The translations under genes and the position numbers were made by a program. The notes below the pieces were generated by a model that saw only the letters and a program-made list of their open reading frames with translations, was not told where the DNA came from and did no database searches. This document shows, piece by piece, positions 46,527 through 55,841 of a DNA stretch of 64,000 bases; the first letter of the stretch is position 1, and each line of letters opens with the position of its first letter. The stretch is from contig NZ_JAGGOJ010000011.1 in NCBI RefSeq assembly GCF_018614575.1, positions 496,001 through 560,000 of the forward strand, in the 5' to 3' direction. This DNA is from Streptomyces sp. ISL-10 (GTDB lineage: Bacteria > Actinomycetota > Actinomycetes > Streptomycetales > Streptomycetaceae).

Positions 46527-46766
46527 ATGACCGCCGTCCGCCGCGGACCCACCCCGGGCTCGCGCCCGGGTCCCGTCGGCGTGCCCGCGGCGACGGCCAC
46601 ACCGGCGTGCGGCCCGTACGCACGCCTGGCCCGCGGCTGCCGACCGCGCGGCTGCCGGGCGCCGGCGCGGCGGGTGCACGGGCGGCGGGTGCGTTACGTC
46701 ATCGGCGACGAGCCGGGACAGGTCAACGGGATGCGATGGCGCGCCGCGGCGCGCGCCGGCCGCTAG
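46527..46766 (+). CDS. trpM: TrpM-like small basic modulator of tryptophan synthesis
   Basis: 79 residues, very Arg-rich (ARLARGCRPRGCRAPARRVHGRRVRYVIGDEPGQ) and lying between trpC and trpB. Position, size and the conserved RYVIGDEPGQVNGMRW segment match my memory of Streptomyces trpM (also called trpX), which modulates Trp levels and differentiation. ATG 46527, 7 bp after trpC. Confidence 0.8.
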   Translation: MTAVRRGPTPGSRPGPVGVPAATATPACGPYARLARGCRPRGCRAPARRVHGRRVRYVIGDEPGQVNGMRWRAAARAGR

Positions 46767-46829
46767 GCCGTTTCCCTCCCATGCTCTTCCCGGGGCCTCG
46801 CCCCGGACCCGTACCGCCACCGGCCGGTT

Positions 46830-46876
46830 CTCGATCACCGGACGGGCTCCCTGCCGGAGCCCCGCCGGCACTCGAG
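46830..46876. repeat. Dispersed palindromic element, shortened copy C, between trpM and trpB
   Basis: Imperfect inverted arms ctcgatcaccggacgggct (46830-46848) and agccccgccggcactcgag (46858-46876) are related to the cctcaatcgccgg element at 27374. Nothing else is seen in this 228-bp gap except a direct repeat cgccctgaaa before trpB. Confidence 0.6.
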
Positions 46877-46994
46877 GGCAGCCGGAAGGTGCGGGGTGGG
46901 AAGGTCTGCGACGGTGCGCGGCACGCCCGACGTCCTGCACACCCACATCCGGGGCCCCGCCCTGAAACGCCCTGAAACAAGGAGCATCGTCGCC

Positions 46995-48287
46995 ATGTCC
47001 AGCGACTACTTCATCCCCGACCCCGAGGGTCAGGTCCCCAGCCCCGCGGGCTACTTCGGTGACTTCGGCGGAAAGTTCATCCCCGAAGCCCTCGTCGCCG
47101 CCGTCGACGAGGTCGCGGTCGAGTACGAGAAGGCCAAGTCGGATCCCGCCTTCGCCGCCGAACTCGGCGAACTCATGGTCAACTACACCGGCCGCCCCAG
47201 CGCCCTCACCGAGGTGTCCCGGTTCGCCGAGCACGCCGGCGGAGCGCGCCTCTTCCTCAAGCGCGAGGACCTCAACCACACCGGCTCGCACAAGATCAAC
47301 AATGTGCTGGGCCAGGCCCTTCTCACCAAGCGCATGGGCAAGACGCGGGTCATCGCCGAGACCGGCGCCGGTCAGCACGGTGTGGCCACGGCCACCGCCT
47401 GCGCGCTGTTCGGGCTCGAATGCACCATCTACATGGGTGAGATCGACACCCGGCGGCAGGCACTCAACGTCGCCCGCATGCGGATGCTCGGCGCCGAGGT
47501 CGTCGCCGTGCAGTCCGGCAGCCGTACCCTCAAGGACGCCATCAACGAGGCGTTCCGCGACTGGGTCGCCAACGTCGACCACACCCACTACCTCTTCGGC
47601 ACCGTCGCCGGCCCGCACCCCTTCCCCGCCATGGTCCGCGACTTCCACCGCGTCATCGGCGTCGAGACCAGGCGCCAGATCCTGGAGCGCGCCGGGCGCC
47701 TCCCGGACGCCGCCGTCGCCTGCGTCGGCGGCGGGTCGAACGCGATCGGGCTCTTCCACGCCTTCATCCCGGACACGGGCGTCCGCCTGATCGGCTGCGA
47801 GCCCGCCGGACACGGCATCGAGACCGGGGAGCACGCGGCCACCCTCACCGCGGGCGAGCCCGGCATCCTGCACGGCTCGCGTTCCTACGTCCTCCAGGAC
47901 GACGAGGGCCAGATCACCGAGCCGTACTCCATCTCGGCCGGGCTCGACTACCCGGGCATCGGCCCCGAGCACTCGTACCTCAAGGACACCGGCCGCGGCG
48001 AGTACCGCGCGGTCACCGACGACGCCGCCATGCAGGCGCTGCGCCTGCTGTCCCGCACCGAGGGCATCATCCCGGCCATCGAGTCGGCGCACGCGCTGGC
48101 CGGTGCACTCGAGGTCGGCCGCGAGCTCGGCAAGGACGGACTGATCGTGGTCAATCTGTCCGGCCGCGGCGACAAGGACATGGACACCGCCGCCCGTTAC
48201 TTCGGGCTGTACGACACCGACGCCCGGGTCGAGGCCGACGCCTCCGCCGACGACGGCGCCGCCGAGATCCAGGGGGACGCGAAGTGA
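46995..48287 (+). CDS. trpB: Tryptophan synthase beta chain
   Basis: 430 residues, PLP enzyme joining indole and serine. The PLP lysine is in HTGSHKINN, and [22 protein letters not shown] and NLSGRGDKD are intact. It has ~20 extra acidic residues at the C-terminus. ATG 46995 has AAGGAG upstream; it overlaps trpA by 4 bp. Confidence 0.97.
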   Translation: MSSDYFIPDPEGQVPSPAGYFGDFGGKFIPEALVAAVDEVAVEYEKAKSDPAFAAELGELMVNYTGRPSALTEVSRFAEHAGGARLFLKREDLNHTGSHKINNVLGQALLTKRMGKTRVIAETGAGQHGVATATACALFGLECTIYMGEIDTRRQALNVARMRMLGAEVVAVQSGSRTLKDAINEAFRDWVANVDHTHYLFGTVAGPHPFPAMVRDFHRVIGVETRRQILERAGRLPDAAVACVGGGSNAIGLFHAFIPDTGVRLIGCEPAGHGIETGEHAATLTAGEPGILHGSRSYVLQDDEGQITEPYSISAGLDYPGIGPEHSYLKDTGRGEYRAVTDDAAMQALRLLSRTEGIIPAIESAHALAGALEVGRELGKDGLIVVNLSGRGDKDMDTAARYFGLYDTDARVEADASADDGAAEIQGDAK

Positions 48288-49099
48288 GCGGCACCATCCA
48301 GCTTCTGAGCGACACGCTCGCGGCGGCGAGGAACGAGGGCCGGGCCGCGCTCATCGCCTACCTGCCCGCCGGTTTCCCGACCGTCGACCTCGGTATCGAG
48401 GCCGTCAAGGCAGCCTTCGACGGCGGCGCCGACGTCGTCGAGGTCGGACTGCCGCACAGCGACCCCGTCCTCGACGGGCCGGTCATCCAGACCGCCGACG
48501 ACATCGCCCTGCGCGGCGGCGTCCGGATCGCCGATGTGATGCGCACGGTCCGCGAGGCCCATGCGGCCACGGGCAAGCCGGTGCTGGTGATGACGTACTG
48601 GAATCCGATCGACCGGTACGGCGTCGAGCGGTTCACCGCCGAGCTCGCCGACGCGGGCGGCGCCGGGTGCATCCTGCCCGACCTGCCGTTCGAGGAGGCG
48701 GGCCTGTGGAGGGAGCACGCCGAGAAGCACGGTCTCGCCACCGTCTTCGTCGTCGCTCCGAGCAGCAGGGACGAGCGGCTCGCCAAGATCACGGCCGCCG
48801 GTTCCGGCTTCGTCTACGCGGCCTCCCTGATGGGCGTCACGGGCACGCGTGAGTCGGTCGGCGCCCAGGCCCAGGACCTGGTGGCGCGCACGCGTGCCAC
48901 CACGGACCTGCCCGTGTGCGTCGGACTCGGTGTGTCCAACCCGGCCCAGGCGGCCGAGGTCGCCTCGTTCGCCGACGGCGTGATCGTCGGCTCCGCCTTC
49001 GTCAAGCGCATGCTCGACGCCCCGGACGAGGCCGCGGCCGTCGACGCCGTACGGGAACTGGCGGGCGATCTTGCCCGGGGTGTGCGCGGCGGCGCGTAG
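48284..49099 (+). CDS. trpA: Tryptophan synthase alpha chain
   Basis: 271 residues. Catalytic Glu and Asp lie in [16 protein letters not shown] and ILPDLPFEE; a phosphate loop is in VGLGVSNP. It releases indole from indole-3-glycerol phosphate for TrpB. It is followed by a terminator hairpin 20 bp after the stop. Confidence 0.96.
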   Translation: MSGTIQLLSDTLAAARNEGRAALIAYLPAGFPTVDLGIEAVKAAFDGGADVVEVGLPHSDPVLDGPVIQTADDIALRGGVRIADVMRTVREAHAATGKPVLVMTYWNPIDRYGVERFTAELADAGGAGCILPDLPFEEAGLWREHAEKHGLATVFVVAPSSRDERLAKITAAGSGFVYAASLMGVTGTRESVGAQAQDLVARTRATTDLPVCVGLGVSNPAQAAEVASFADGVIVGSAFVKRMLDAPDEAAAVDAVRELAGDLARGVRGGA

Positions 49100-49119
49100 C
49101 TCGTACGGGTGGATGTGGG

Positions 49120-49149
49120 ACCGGGGAGGCGTGCTGACGCCTCCCCGGT
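49120..49149 (+). terminator. Hairpin after trpA
   Basis: A perfect 13-bp inverted repeat (49120-49132 with 49137-49149, arm ACCGGGGAGGCGT) has loop gctg. It ends 13 nt before the GTG of the next gene, so it may also affect translation there. Confidence 0.8.
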
Positions 49150-49162
49150 TCGTTTGCGGATT

Positions 49163-50011
49163 GTGAGCGAGAACGAAGAACGAAAGCGGACCGCACGCGA
49201 GCGGCTCCAGCAGGAACGGAAGCGGGACCAGGCGCGCGAGAAGCGCCGGCGGACCCTGATCGTGGCGGCGGCCGTCGTCGGAGTCCTCGGCCTGGCCGCC
49301 GTGGTCGGCCTGATCGCGGCGAACACCGGCAAGGACGGGGACGGCGCGTCGGAGACCGGACCGCTCTCGGCGCCGAGCGGGGCGGAGGGCGAGGAGCAGC
49401 TCGCGATCCCGGTCGGCGCGAGCGATGCGCCCTCCACCCTCACGGTGTGGGAGGACTTCCGCTGCCCGGCCTGCGCCCAGTTCGAGAACGCCCTGCGGGA
49501 GACGATCCACGAGCTGGAGAAGGCCGGCAAGATCAAGACCGAGTACCACCTCGCCACCCTCATCGACGGCAACATGGGCGGCAGCGGCTCCCTGCGCGCG
49601 GCGAACGCGGCGGCCTGCGCCCAGGACGCCGGCAAGTTCCCCGAATACCACGACGTGCTCTTCATGAATCAGCCGCCCGAGCCGGACGACGCCTTCGCGG
49701 ACAACAACAGACTCATCGACCTCGCCGGCGAGGTCGAGGGCCTCGACACGCCCGCCTTCCGCAGCTGCGTCGAGGGCGGCAGGCACGACGGCTGGGTCAA
49801 GAAGTCCAACGAGGCGTTCCAGAAAGGCGGCTTCGGTGGCACGCCGACGGTGCAGCTCAACGGCGAGTCGATCTTCCCGGCGAAGGGCAAGGAGCAGATC
49901 TCCGTGGCCAACTTCAAGAAGTGGGTCGAGGAGGCCAACAAGGGCAAGAAGCCCGGCACCCAGCGGCCCGCGGCGGGCGTCGGCGGGTCCGCGGGCGCGT
50001 CGTCGTCCTGA
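49163..50011 (+). CDS. Membrane-anchored DsbA-like thioredoxin-fold protein (copy 2)
   Basis: 282 residues with the same layout as the gene at 16106: a basic tail (KRTARERLQQERKRDQAREKRRR), one membrane helix, an acidic linker, then a DsbA-like domain with CPAC and the cis-Pro loop GGTPTV. Start GTG 49163; no Shine-Dalgarno is visible because the trpA terminator hairpin lies just upstream. It probably acts on exported proteins, and lies just before lgt. Confidence 0.87.
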   Translation: MSENEERKRTARERLQQERKRDQAREKRRRTLIVAAAVVGVLGLAAVVGLIAANTGKDGDGASETGPLSAPSGAEGEEQLAIPVGASDAPSTLTVWEDFRCPACAQFENALRETIHELEKAGKIKTEYHLATLIDGNMGGSGSLRAANAAACAQDAGKFPEYHDVLFMNQPPEPDDAFADNNRLIDLAGEVEGLDTPAFRSCVEGGRHDGWVKKSNEAFQKGGFGGTPTVQLNGESIFPAKGKEQISVANFKKWVEEANKGKKPGTQRPAAGVGGSAGASSS

Positions 50012-50137
50012 CAACCGCCGCTTCCCCGGCACGGCGTCCGCTTTGTTGCGCGACGGCCGGGGGCCGGGGCCTGTTACCCAGACGTTGCCGGGTGGGTTGT
50101 CGTACGTCCCACCCGGCACGGTAGCGTCGGGGCTGCC

Positions 50138-51106
50138 ATGGACATCGCCTACATTCCCAGCCCGTCGACCGGAGTGATCCATCTTGGACCGCTCCCGCTG
50201 CGCGGCTATGCCTTCTGCATCATCATCGGCGTCTTCGTAGCCGTCTGGTACGGCAACAAGCGCTGGGTCGCCCGGGGCGGCAAGGCCGGCACCGTCGCCG
50301 ACATCGCTGTCTGGGCCGTGCCCTTCGGCCTCGTCGGCGGCCGGCTCTACCACGTGATCACCGACTACCAGCTGTACTTCAGCGAGGGTGAGAACTGGGT
50401 CGACGCATTCAAGATCTGGGAGGGCGGCCTCGGTATCTGGGGGGCGATCGCGCTGGGCGCGGTCGGTGCCTGGATCGGCTGCCGCCGCCGGGGTATTCCG
50501 CTTCCGGCCTGGGCCGACGCCCTCGCCCCCGCGGTCGCCTTCGCCCAGGCCATCGGCCGCTGGGGCAACTGGTTCAACCAGGAGCTCTACGGCAAGCCCA
50601 CCGACCTGCCCTGGGCCCTGAAGATCACCGAGGGCCCGAACCGGGAGGCCGGCCTCTACCACCCGACGTTCCTCTACGAGTCCCTGTGGTGCATCGGCGT
50701 CGCGCTGCTCGTGATCTGGGCCGACCGCCGCTTCAAGCTGGGCCACGGCCGGGCGTTCGCGCTCTACGTCGCCGCCTACTGCGTGGGCCGCGGCTGGATC
50801 GAGTACATGCGGGTCGACGAGGCGCATCACGTGCTGGGCCTGCGGCTGAACGTATGGACCTCGATCGTGGTCTTCCTGCTGGCCGTGGTGTACATGGTCG
50901 TCTCGGCCCGGCTGCGCCCGGGCCGTGAGGCGATCGTGGAGCCCGCGGCGGTGGACCTCGCCAAGAAGGCCGGGGACGAGAGCGCCGAGAAGGCGGAGAG
51001 CTCCGAGAACACCGACGACGTCGGCGCCGCGGCTGCCGATGCGGCCCACGACCCCGATGCGGCCACCGACGCCGACGGGGACGCCAGATCGGCAGACAAG
51101 GGCTGA
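50138..51106 (+). CDS. lgt: Phosphatidylglycerol:prolipoprotein diacylglyceryl transferase
   Basis: First step of lipoprotein maturation in the membrane. 322 residues with seven helices. The signature GRWGNWFNQELYG carries the key Arg and Asn, and YHPTFLYESLW follows. The C-terminal ~55 residues are an acidic Ala/Asp/Glu cytoplasmic tail common in actinobacterial Lgt. ATG 50138. Confidence 0.97.
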   Translation: MDIAYIPSPSTGVIHLGPLPLRGYAFCIIIGVFVAVWYGNKRWVARGGKAGTVADIAVWAVPFGLVGGRLYHVITDYQLYFSEGENWVDAFKIWEGGLGIWGAIALGAVGAWIGCRRRGIPLPAWADALAPAVAFAQAIGRWGNWFNQELYGKPTDLPWALKITEGPNREAGLYHPTFLYESLWCIGVALLVIWADRRFKLGHGRAFALYVAAYCVGRGWIEYMRVDEAHHVLGLRLNVWTSIVVFLLAVVYMVVSARLRPGREAIVEPAAVDLAKKAGDESAEKAESSENTDDVGAAAADAAHDPDAATDADGDARSADKG

Positions 51107-51120
51107 GGGCAGAACCGTGG

Positions 51121-51157
51121 CGAAGACCGCCGGAGGCGACGCCTCCGGCGGTCTTCG
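51121..51157. terminator. Bidirectional terminator between lgt and the citE-like operon
   Basis: A perfect 17-bp inverted repeat (51121-51137 with 51141-51157, arm CGAAGACCGCCGGAGGC) has a 3-nt loop. It sits 14 bp after lgt and about 170 bp from the end of the convergent operon. Confidence 0.88.
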
Positions 51158-51323
51158 CGTATCGGGAGCGGAGTCCCCGGGCCCGAAGCACCGGCCTCGG
51201 ACTCCTGAGGCTCCGACTCCCGGGGGCCCGGCTCGTGCGGGCCGCAGAGTCCGCACCTGCCGGGCCGGCTGCCCGGTGCGGCCGCACCGCGTGGCGGGCG
51301 CAGCGGGCGGGGCGCGGTGGGTG

Positions 51324-52127
51324 TCAGGGCTCCCAGTCCCGTGCGGCGAGGTCGAGCGTGCGCTGTGCGGCCGCCACGACCGCCGCATCGACGAACCGTC
51401 CGTCCGGCAGGGCCATCGCGCCCTCGTCCTCGGCGGCCGCCTTCACGATCTCCTCGGCGGCTTCGATCTCCTGCGGAGTCGGCCGGTAGGCGCGCTCGAT
51501 GACCGGCAGCTGACGGGGATGGATGGCCGCGCGGCCGAGGAAGCCGATGGAGCGGCCGTGGGCGCACGACGCGTGCAGCGCGTCGAGGTCGAGGATGTCG
51601 GGGAACACGGACTGCGTCGGCGGCGCCAGCCCGGCCGCACGGGCCGCGACCACCGTGCGGGTGCGCGGCCAGTCGAGACCGGTGTCGCCGCGCACGCCCA
51701 GGTCGGCGCGGAGATCGGACTCGCCGAGGGCGATGCCTCGGACGGCGTTGTGGGCGGTGGCGATGGCGTAAGCGTGCTCGACCGCGAGCGCCGACTCCAG
51801 CAGCGCGTACAAGGGGACGCCCGGTGCCGCGGCCGCGATCTGCTGAATGTCAGTGGCGTATGCGACCTTGGGAACACGCAGCGCTGTCAGACCTGGCAGC
51901 CCTGTGAGGGTCTCGATGTCCAGGGGGGAGTTGATGCGGACATGGACCGGCAGGGGCAGGTGGGAGGAGAGCAGTTCGGCCGTGGCGGCAAGAGCGTATT
52001 CCTTGCGGCCCTGGGCCACCGCGTCCTCGAGGTCGACGATGACGACGTCGGCGCCGGAGGCAATGGCCTTGTGCACGACGTCGGGGCGGTCACCGGGGGC
52101 ATAGAGCCAGGTCAGGGGGAAGGTCAT
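51324..52127 (-). CDS. CitE-like CoA-ester lyase (HpcH/HpaI aldolase family)
   Basis: 267 residues, TIM barrel. The family start is WLYAPGDRPDVVHKAIASGADVVIVDLEDAV, with metal and CoA residues in VHVRINSP, LLESALAVEHA and ALGESDLRADLG. No citD or citF is nearby, so it is not citrate lyase; stand-alone members cleave malyl-, citramalyl- or related CoA esters. ATG 52127 has GAAGGAG upstream and overlaps the CoA-transferase stop by 4 bp. Last gene of the seven-gene operon. Confidence 0.9.
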   Translation of the reverse strand: MTFPLTWLYAPGDRPDVVHKAIASGADVVIVDLEDAVAQGRKEYALAATAELLSSHLPLPVHVRINSPLDIETLTGLPGLTALRVPKVAYATDIQQIAAAAPGVPLYALLESALAVEHAYAIATAHNAVRGIALGESDLRADLGVRGDTGLDWPRTRTVVAARAAGLAPPTQSVFPDILDLDALHASCAHGRSIGFLGRAAIHPRQLPVIERAYRPTPQEIEAAEEIVKAAAEDEGAMALPDGRFVDAAVVAAAQRTLDLAARDWEP

Positions 52128-53338
52128 AGAGCTCCTTCGGTGCGCAGTGCGGCGATGTCGGCCGGGGTGAGACCCAGTTCGGAGAGCACCTCTTCGGTGT
52201 CGGCGCCGTGCGGGCGGCCGGCCCAGCGGATGGCGCCAGGAGTCTCGGAGAGCCGGAAGAGGACGTTCTGCATGCGCAGCGGGCCCAGCTCGGGGTCGGG
52301 GACCTCGGTGATCGTCCCGAGCGCCTGGTACTGGGGGTCGGCGACGATGTCGCGGACGTCGTAGACCGGAGCGATCGCCGCCTCGGCTTTTTCGAACGCG
52401 GCCACGGCGTCGGTGCGGGTGTGCTGTGCGATCCATCCGCCGACCGCCTCGTCGAGCAGGTCGGCGTGCTCGGCGCGGCCGTGGCCGGTGGCGAACCAGG
52501 GCTCGTCGATCAGCTCGGGGCGGCCGACCAGGTGCATCACCCGTTCGGCGACGGACTGGGCGGAGGTGGAGACGGCGAGCCAACTGCCGTCGGCCGTGCG
52601 GTAGATGTTGCGGGGAGCGTTGTTGCGGGACCGGTTGCCGGTGCGCGGCTGGACGTAGCCGAGCTGGTCGTACCAGAGCAGTTGCGGTCCGAGTACGGCG
52701 AGGATGGGTTCGATGATCGCCATGTCGACCACCTGGCCCCGGCCGGTGGTGGTGCGGGCGGCGAGCGCGGTCATCACGGCGTAGGCGGTGGCGAGCGCGG
52801 CGACGGAGTCGGCGAGACCGAAGGGCGGCAGGGTGGGCGGGCCTTCGGGCTCGCCGGTGGCGGCGGCGAATCCGCTCATCGCCTCCGCGAGCGTCCCGAA
52901 CCCGGGCCGCTGCGAGTACGGCCCGAACTGGCCGAAGCCCGTGATCCGGGTGAGGACGAGACGGGGGTTGGCCGCGCTCAGCTCCTCCCAGCCGAGGCCC
53001 CACTTCTCCAGGGTGCCCGGGCGGAAGTTCTCGACGACCACGTCGGCCGTCGTCGCGAGGCGCAGCAGCGTGGCCCGGCCGCCGGGTGTGGACAGATCGA
53101 GGGTGACATTGCGCTTGTTGCGGCCGAGGACCTTCCACCACAGCCCGACGCCGTCCTTGGCGGGCCCGTGGCCGCGGGACGGATCGGGGCGGGTGGGGTG
53201 CTCGACCTTGATGACCTCGGCGCCGAAGTCGCCGAGCAGGGTGGCGCACAGCGGACCGGCGAAGAGGGTCGCGAGGTCGAGGACGCGGAGTCCGGTCAGG
53301 GGGGCGGGCGGGGTGTCCGGCGTGGGAGAGGGGGTCAT
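52124..53338 (-). CDS. CaiB/BaiF (class III) CoA-transferase
   Basis: 404 residues. The start LRVLDLATLFAGPLCATLLGDFGAEVIKVE and the later VENFRPGTLEKWGL are diagnostic; the catalytic Asp is in PFGLADSVAAL. It moves CoA between carboxylic acids and could activate the substrate of the adjacent CitE-like lyase. It overlaps both neighbours by 4 bp. Confidence 0.92.
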   Translation of the reverse strand: MTPSPTPDTPPAPLTGLRVLDLATLFAGPLCATLLGDFGAEVIKVEHPTRPDPSRGHGPAKDGVGLWWKVLGRNKRNVTLDLSTPGGRATLLRLATTADVVVENFRPGTLEKWGLGWEELSAANPRLVLTRITGFGQFGPYSQRPGFGTLAEAMSGFAAATGEPEGPPTLPPFGLADSVAALATAYAVMTALAARTTTGRGQVVDMAIIEPILAVLGPQLLWYDQLGYVQPRTGNRSRNNAPRNIYRTADGSWLAVSTSAQSVAERVMHLVGRPELIDEPWFATGHGRAEHADLLDEAVGGWIAQHTRTDAVAAFEKAEAAIAPVYDVRDIVADPQYQALGTITEVPDPELGPLRMQNVLFRLSETPGAIRWAGRPHGADTEEVLSELGLTPADIAALRTEGAL

Positions 53339-54222
53339 GAGGCGGCGTCGATCTCGGGGCGGTAGGGCATGGAGGTGGACGCTCCTGGGCGTTGGACGGA
53401 CAGGGCGGCGGCGGTGGAGGCCCACGCCAGGGCCTCGGGGACCGGTTTTCCTTCCCCGAGGGCGACGGCGAGGGTGCCGACGAAGGTGTCGCCGGCCGCG
53501 GTGGTGTCCACGGCGGCGACCTGGGGTGCGGGCACGGTGACGGGTTCGGTGTCGCGGGCGGCGTACAGACAGCCCGCGGCGCCGAGGGTGATGACGACTT
53601 CGGGGACCTGTCGCAGCAGGGCTTCGGCCGCGCCGTGCGGGTCGGCGACTCCGGTGAGGGTGGCCGCCTCGTGCTCGTTGGGGACCAGCAGGCCGGTGAC
53701 GGCGAGGAGTTCGGGCGGCAGTGGCTGCGCGGGAGAGGGGGTGAGCACGGTGCGTACGGCATGCCGGTGAGCGGCCTCGGCGCCGTTGAGCACGGCGCTG
53801 AGCGGCAGTTCGAGCTGTAGCAGGAGGAGGTCGGCGGTGGCGATGAGGGCTTCGTCGCCGGGTGACAGACCGGTCACGGTGCCGTTGGCGCCGGGGATGA
53901 CGACGATGGAGTTCCCGCCCTCGTCGTCGACGACGATGTGCGCGGTGCCGGAGGGGCCTTCCGCGGTGCGCAGCAGATCGGTGTCGACGCCCGACGCGTC
54001 GAGGGTGTGACGGAGCACGGCGCCGAAGTCGTCGGACCCCACGGCGCCGATCATGGTGACGTCACCGCCCGCGCGGGCGGCGGCCACGGCCTGGTTCGCG
54101 CCCTTGCCACCGGGGACCGTACGGAACTCCCGTCCCGTGACGGTCTCTCCGCGCTCGGGGGCGTGCGCGACATAGGCGACGAGGTCCATGTTGGTGCTGC
54201 CGAGCACCACGATGCCGGTCAT
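53335..54222 (-). CDS. rbsK: Ribokinase-type PfkB sugar/nucleoside kinase
   Basis: 295 residues. VVLGSTNMDLV start, PGGKGANQAVAAARAGG substrate signature and DTTAAGDTFVGTLA with the catalytic Asp are typical of ribokinase. It likely phosphorylates free ribose or a ribose-containing product. Overlaps of 4 bp on each side tie it to the ADP-ribosylglycohydrolase genes. A nucleoside kinase of the same family is an alternative. Confidence 0.9.
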   Translation of the reverse strand: MTGIVVLGSTNMDLVAYVAHAPERGETVTGREFRTVPGGKGANQAVAAARAGGDVTMIGAVGSDDFGAVLRHTLDASGVDTDLLRTAEGPSGTAHIVVDDEGGNSIVVIPGANGTVTGLSPGDEALIATADLLLLQLELPLSAVLNGAEAAHRHAVRTVLTPSPAQPLPPELLAVTGLLVPNEHEAATLTGVADPHGAAEALLRQVPEVVITLGAAGCLYAARDTEPVTVPAPQVAAVDTTAAGDTFVGTLAVALGEGKPVPEALAWASTAAALSVQRPGASTSMPYRPEIDAAS

Positions 54223-55841
54223 GGGCGGAGTGCCTCCTTCAGCGTGAGACGGGCCAGGGTGTCGAAGCCGGCGCCGTCGAATCCGGCGACGGAGGTGGAC
54301 AGCCGGTTCTTCAGCGGGGCCGTCCAGTGGTCCGGCAGCCTCCCGGGGTGGCCGGCCAGCAGCCCGGCGAGCGAACCGGCCGTCGCACCGCCCGAGTCGG
54401 TGTCGAGCCCGCCGGAGACGGCACGGCAGACGGTGCCGGTGAAGTCGCCGTCGGCATGGGTGAGTGCGGCGGCGAGCAGGGCGGCGTTGGGCAGGGCGTG
54501 CACCCAGTGGTACGCGCCGTAGGCGGCGTGCACGCGGTCGACGGCGCGGTCGAAGTCGGCCTCCGAGCGGGCCGCTTCGACGCCGAAGCGTACGGCGCGG
54601 GCGAGGCGGGAGCCGGTCGGTACGACGGTCAGGCCGGTGGCGATCGCCTCGTGCACATCGGTGGTGCCGCCGGCCGCCGTCGCGATGGCGCCGGCGGTGA
54701 ACATCGCGCTGTAGACGCCGTTCGCGGTGTGGGTGAGCACGGCGTCGCGGTAAGCCTGCTCGGCCGCGGCGGCCGGATCGCCGGGGTTGGTCCAGCCGTG
54801 CAGGTCGGCCCGGATCGAGGCGCCGATCCATTCGCGGAAGGGGTTGCGATGGGTGGCGGTGAGCGGGGGCTCGATGCCGGAGAGGAGGTTGCGGTAGGCG
54901 ATGCGTTCGGCGGTGAAGGTCCGCCCGGCGGGGAGTTCGTCCAGCCACAGGGCGCCGACCTGCGCTGTGGTGAACGCACGGCCGTGGCGCTGGAGGAGGA
55001 CGAGGGCGAGGAGGGGATAGTTCAGGTCGTCGTCCTCGGGCATGCCGTCGATGTTCTCGGCGAGCGACGTGGCTGCGCTGCGCCGGTTCCACGGGTGGGC
55101 GGCGGCGAGTTCGGCAGGCAGGCCCTTGGCCGTGAAGTAGGCGGTGGGGGGCCAGTTCCCGGTGGCGCGGCCGATGGCGCGGATGGCCTGGAGGGGCAGC
55201 TTCTCGACGGGCTTGCCGAGCAGGCACCCGACGGCACGGCCGAGCCATGCGGCATGCAGGGCGTGCAGCAGGGACTCGTCAGGGGGCCGGGACGCGCCGG
55301 GAATGCGCCCCTCGGGCCCGGCGGCCGCGAGCCGCGTGCCGTGAGCGTGGACATCCGGTTCCCACTGCGGGGAATGCGGCTCCGCGGGCGACGACAGGCG
55401 TTCGGCGGGCGCCGGGTCGCCCGGACGGCCGTGTGCGACGGCCGGCGCCGACCGCACGGCGCTCGCGGCAGGGGGCGCGCTGTCCCGGGCCCCGGGGCCC
55501 GGGTCGGCGGCCGGGGCCCGGTGGCGGTCAGGGCCGTGCCGCGGGGGCGACGGCCACTGAGGGCAGGCCGCGACGATCGACGGCCAGTCCGTCGGCTCGT
55601 CGGCTGCCAACGGGGAGGACAGCGCGGCCAGTTCGTCGAGCAGCTCTTCGGCGAGCGCCCGCAGCTCCGGGCGCGGCGGATCCGGGGAAGCGCCCGCGCG
55701 GGGCGGGGCGTATCTGCCGCCGGCGGCCAGCCAGCGGTCGCGCACGGCCGTAGCGTCGCGGCCGTCCTGCTCCGCCTGCCGGAGCTCGTGGCCGACGAGG
55801 TCCTCCGGCTGCACCCAGGTCAGGCGCAACAGGCTGGTCAT
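54219..55841 (-). CDS. ADP-ribosylglycohydrolase-family protein 1 (with N-terminal extension)
   Basis: 540 residues. The first ~200, including a Pro/Ala-rich linker, are an extension outside the family core. The core then has LGRAVGCLLGKPVEKL (the usual Asp replaced by Cys), PEDDDLNYPLL (acidic metal site) and GGLDTDSGGATAGSLAG (C-terminal Asp pair). The metal ligands differ from classic DraG/ARH enzymes, so a distinct substrate is likely. It starts at ATG 55841, overlapping the next paralogue by ATGA. Confidence 0.87.
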   Translation of the reverse strand: MTSLLRLTWVQPEDLVGHELRQAEQDGRDATAVRDRWLAAGGRYAPPRAGASPDPPRPELRALAEELLDELAALSSPLAADEPTDWPSIVAACPQWPSPPRHGPDRHRAPAADPGPGARDSAPPAASAVRSAPAVAHGRPGDPAPAERLSSPAEPHSPQWEPDVHAHGTRLAAAGPEGRIPGASRPPDESLLHALHAAWLGRAVGCLLGKPVEKLPLQAIRAIGRATGNWPPTAYFTAKGLPAELAAAHPWNRRSAATSLAENIDGMPEDDDLNYPLLALVLLQRHGRAFTTAQVGALWLDELPAGRTFTAERIAYRNLLSGIEPPLTATHRNPFREWIGASIRADLHGWTNPGDPAAAAEQAYRDAVLTHTANGVYSAMFTAGAIATAAGGTTDVHEAIATGLTVVPTGSRLARAVRFGVEAARSEADFDRAVDRVHAAYGAYHWVHALPNAALLAAALTHADGDFTGTVCRAVSGGLDTDSGGATAGSLAGLLAGHPGRLPDHWTAPLKNRLSTSVAGFDGAGFDTLARLTLKEALRP

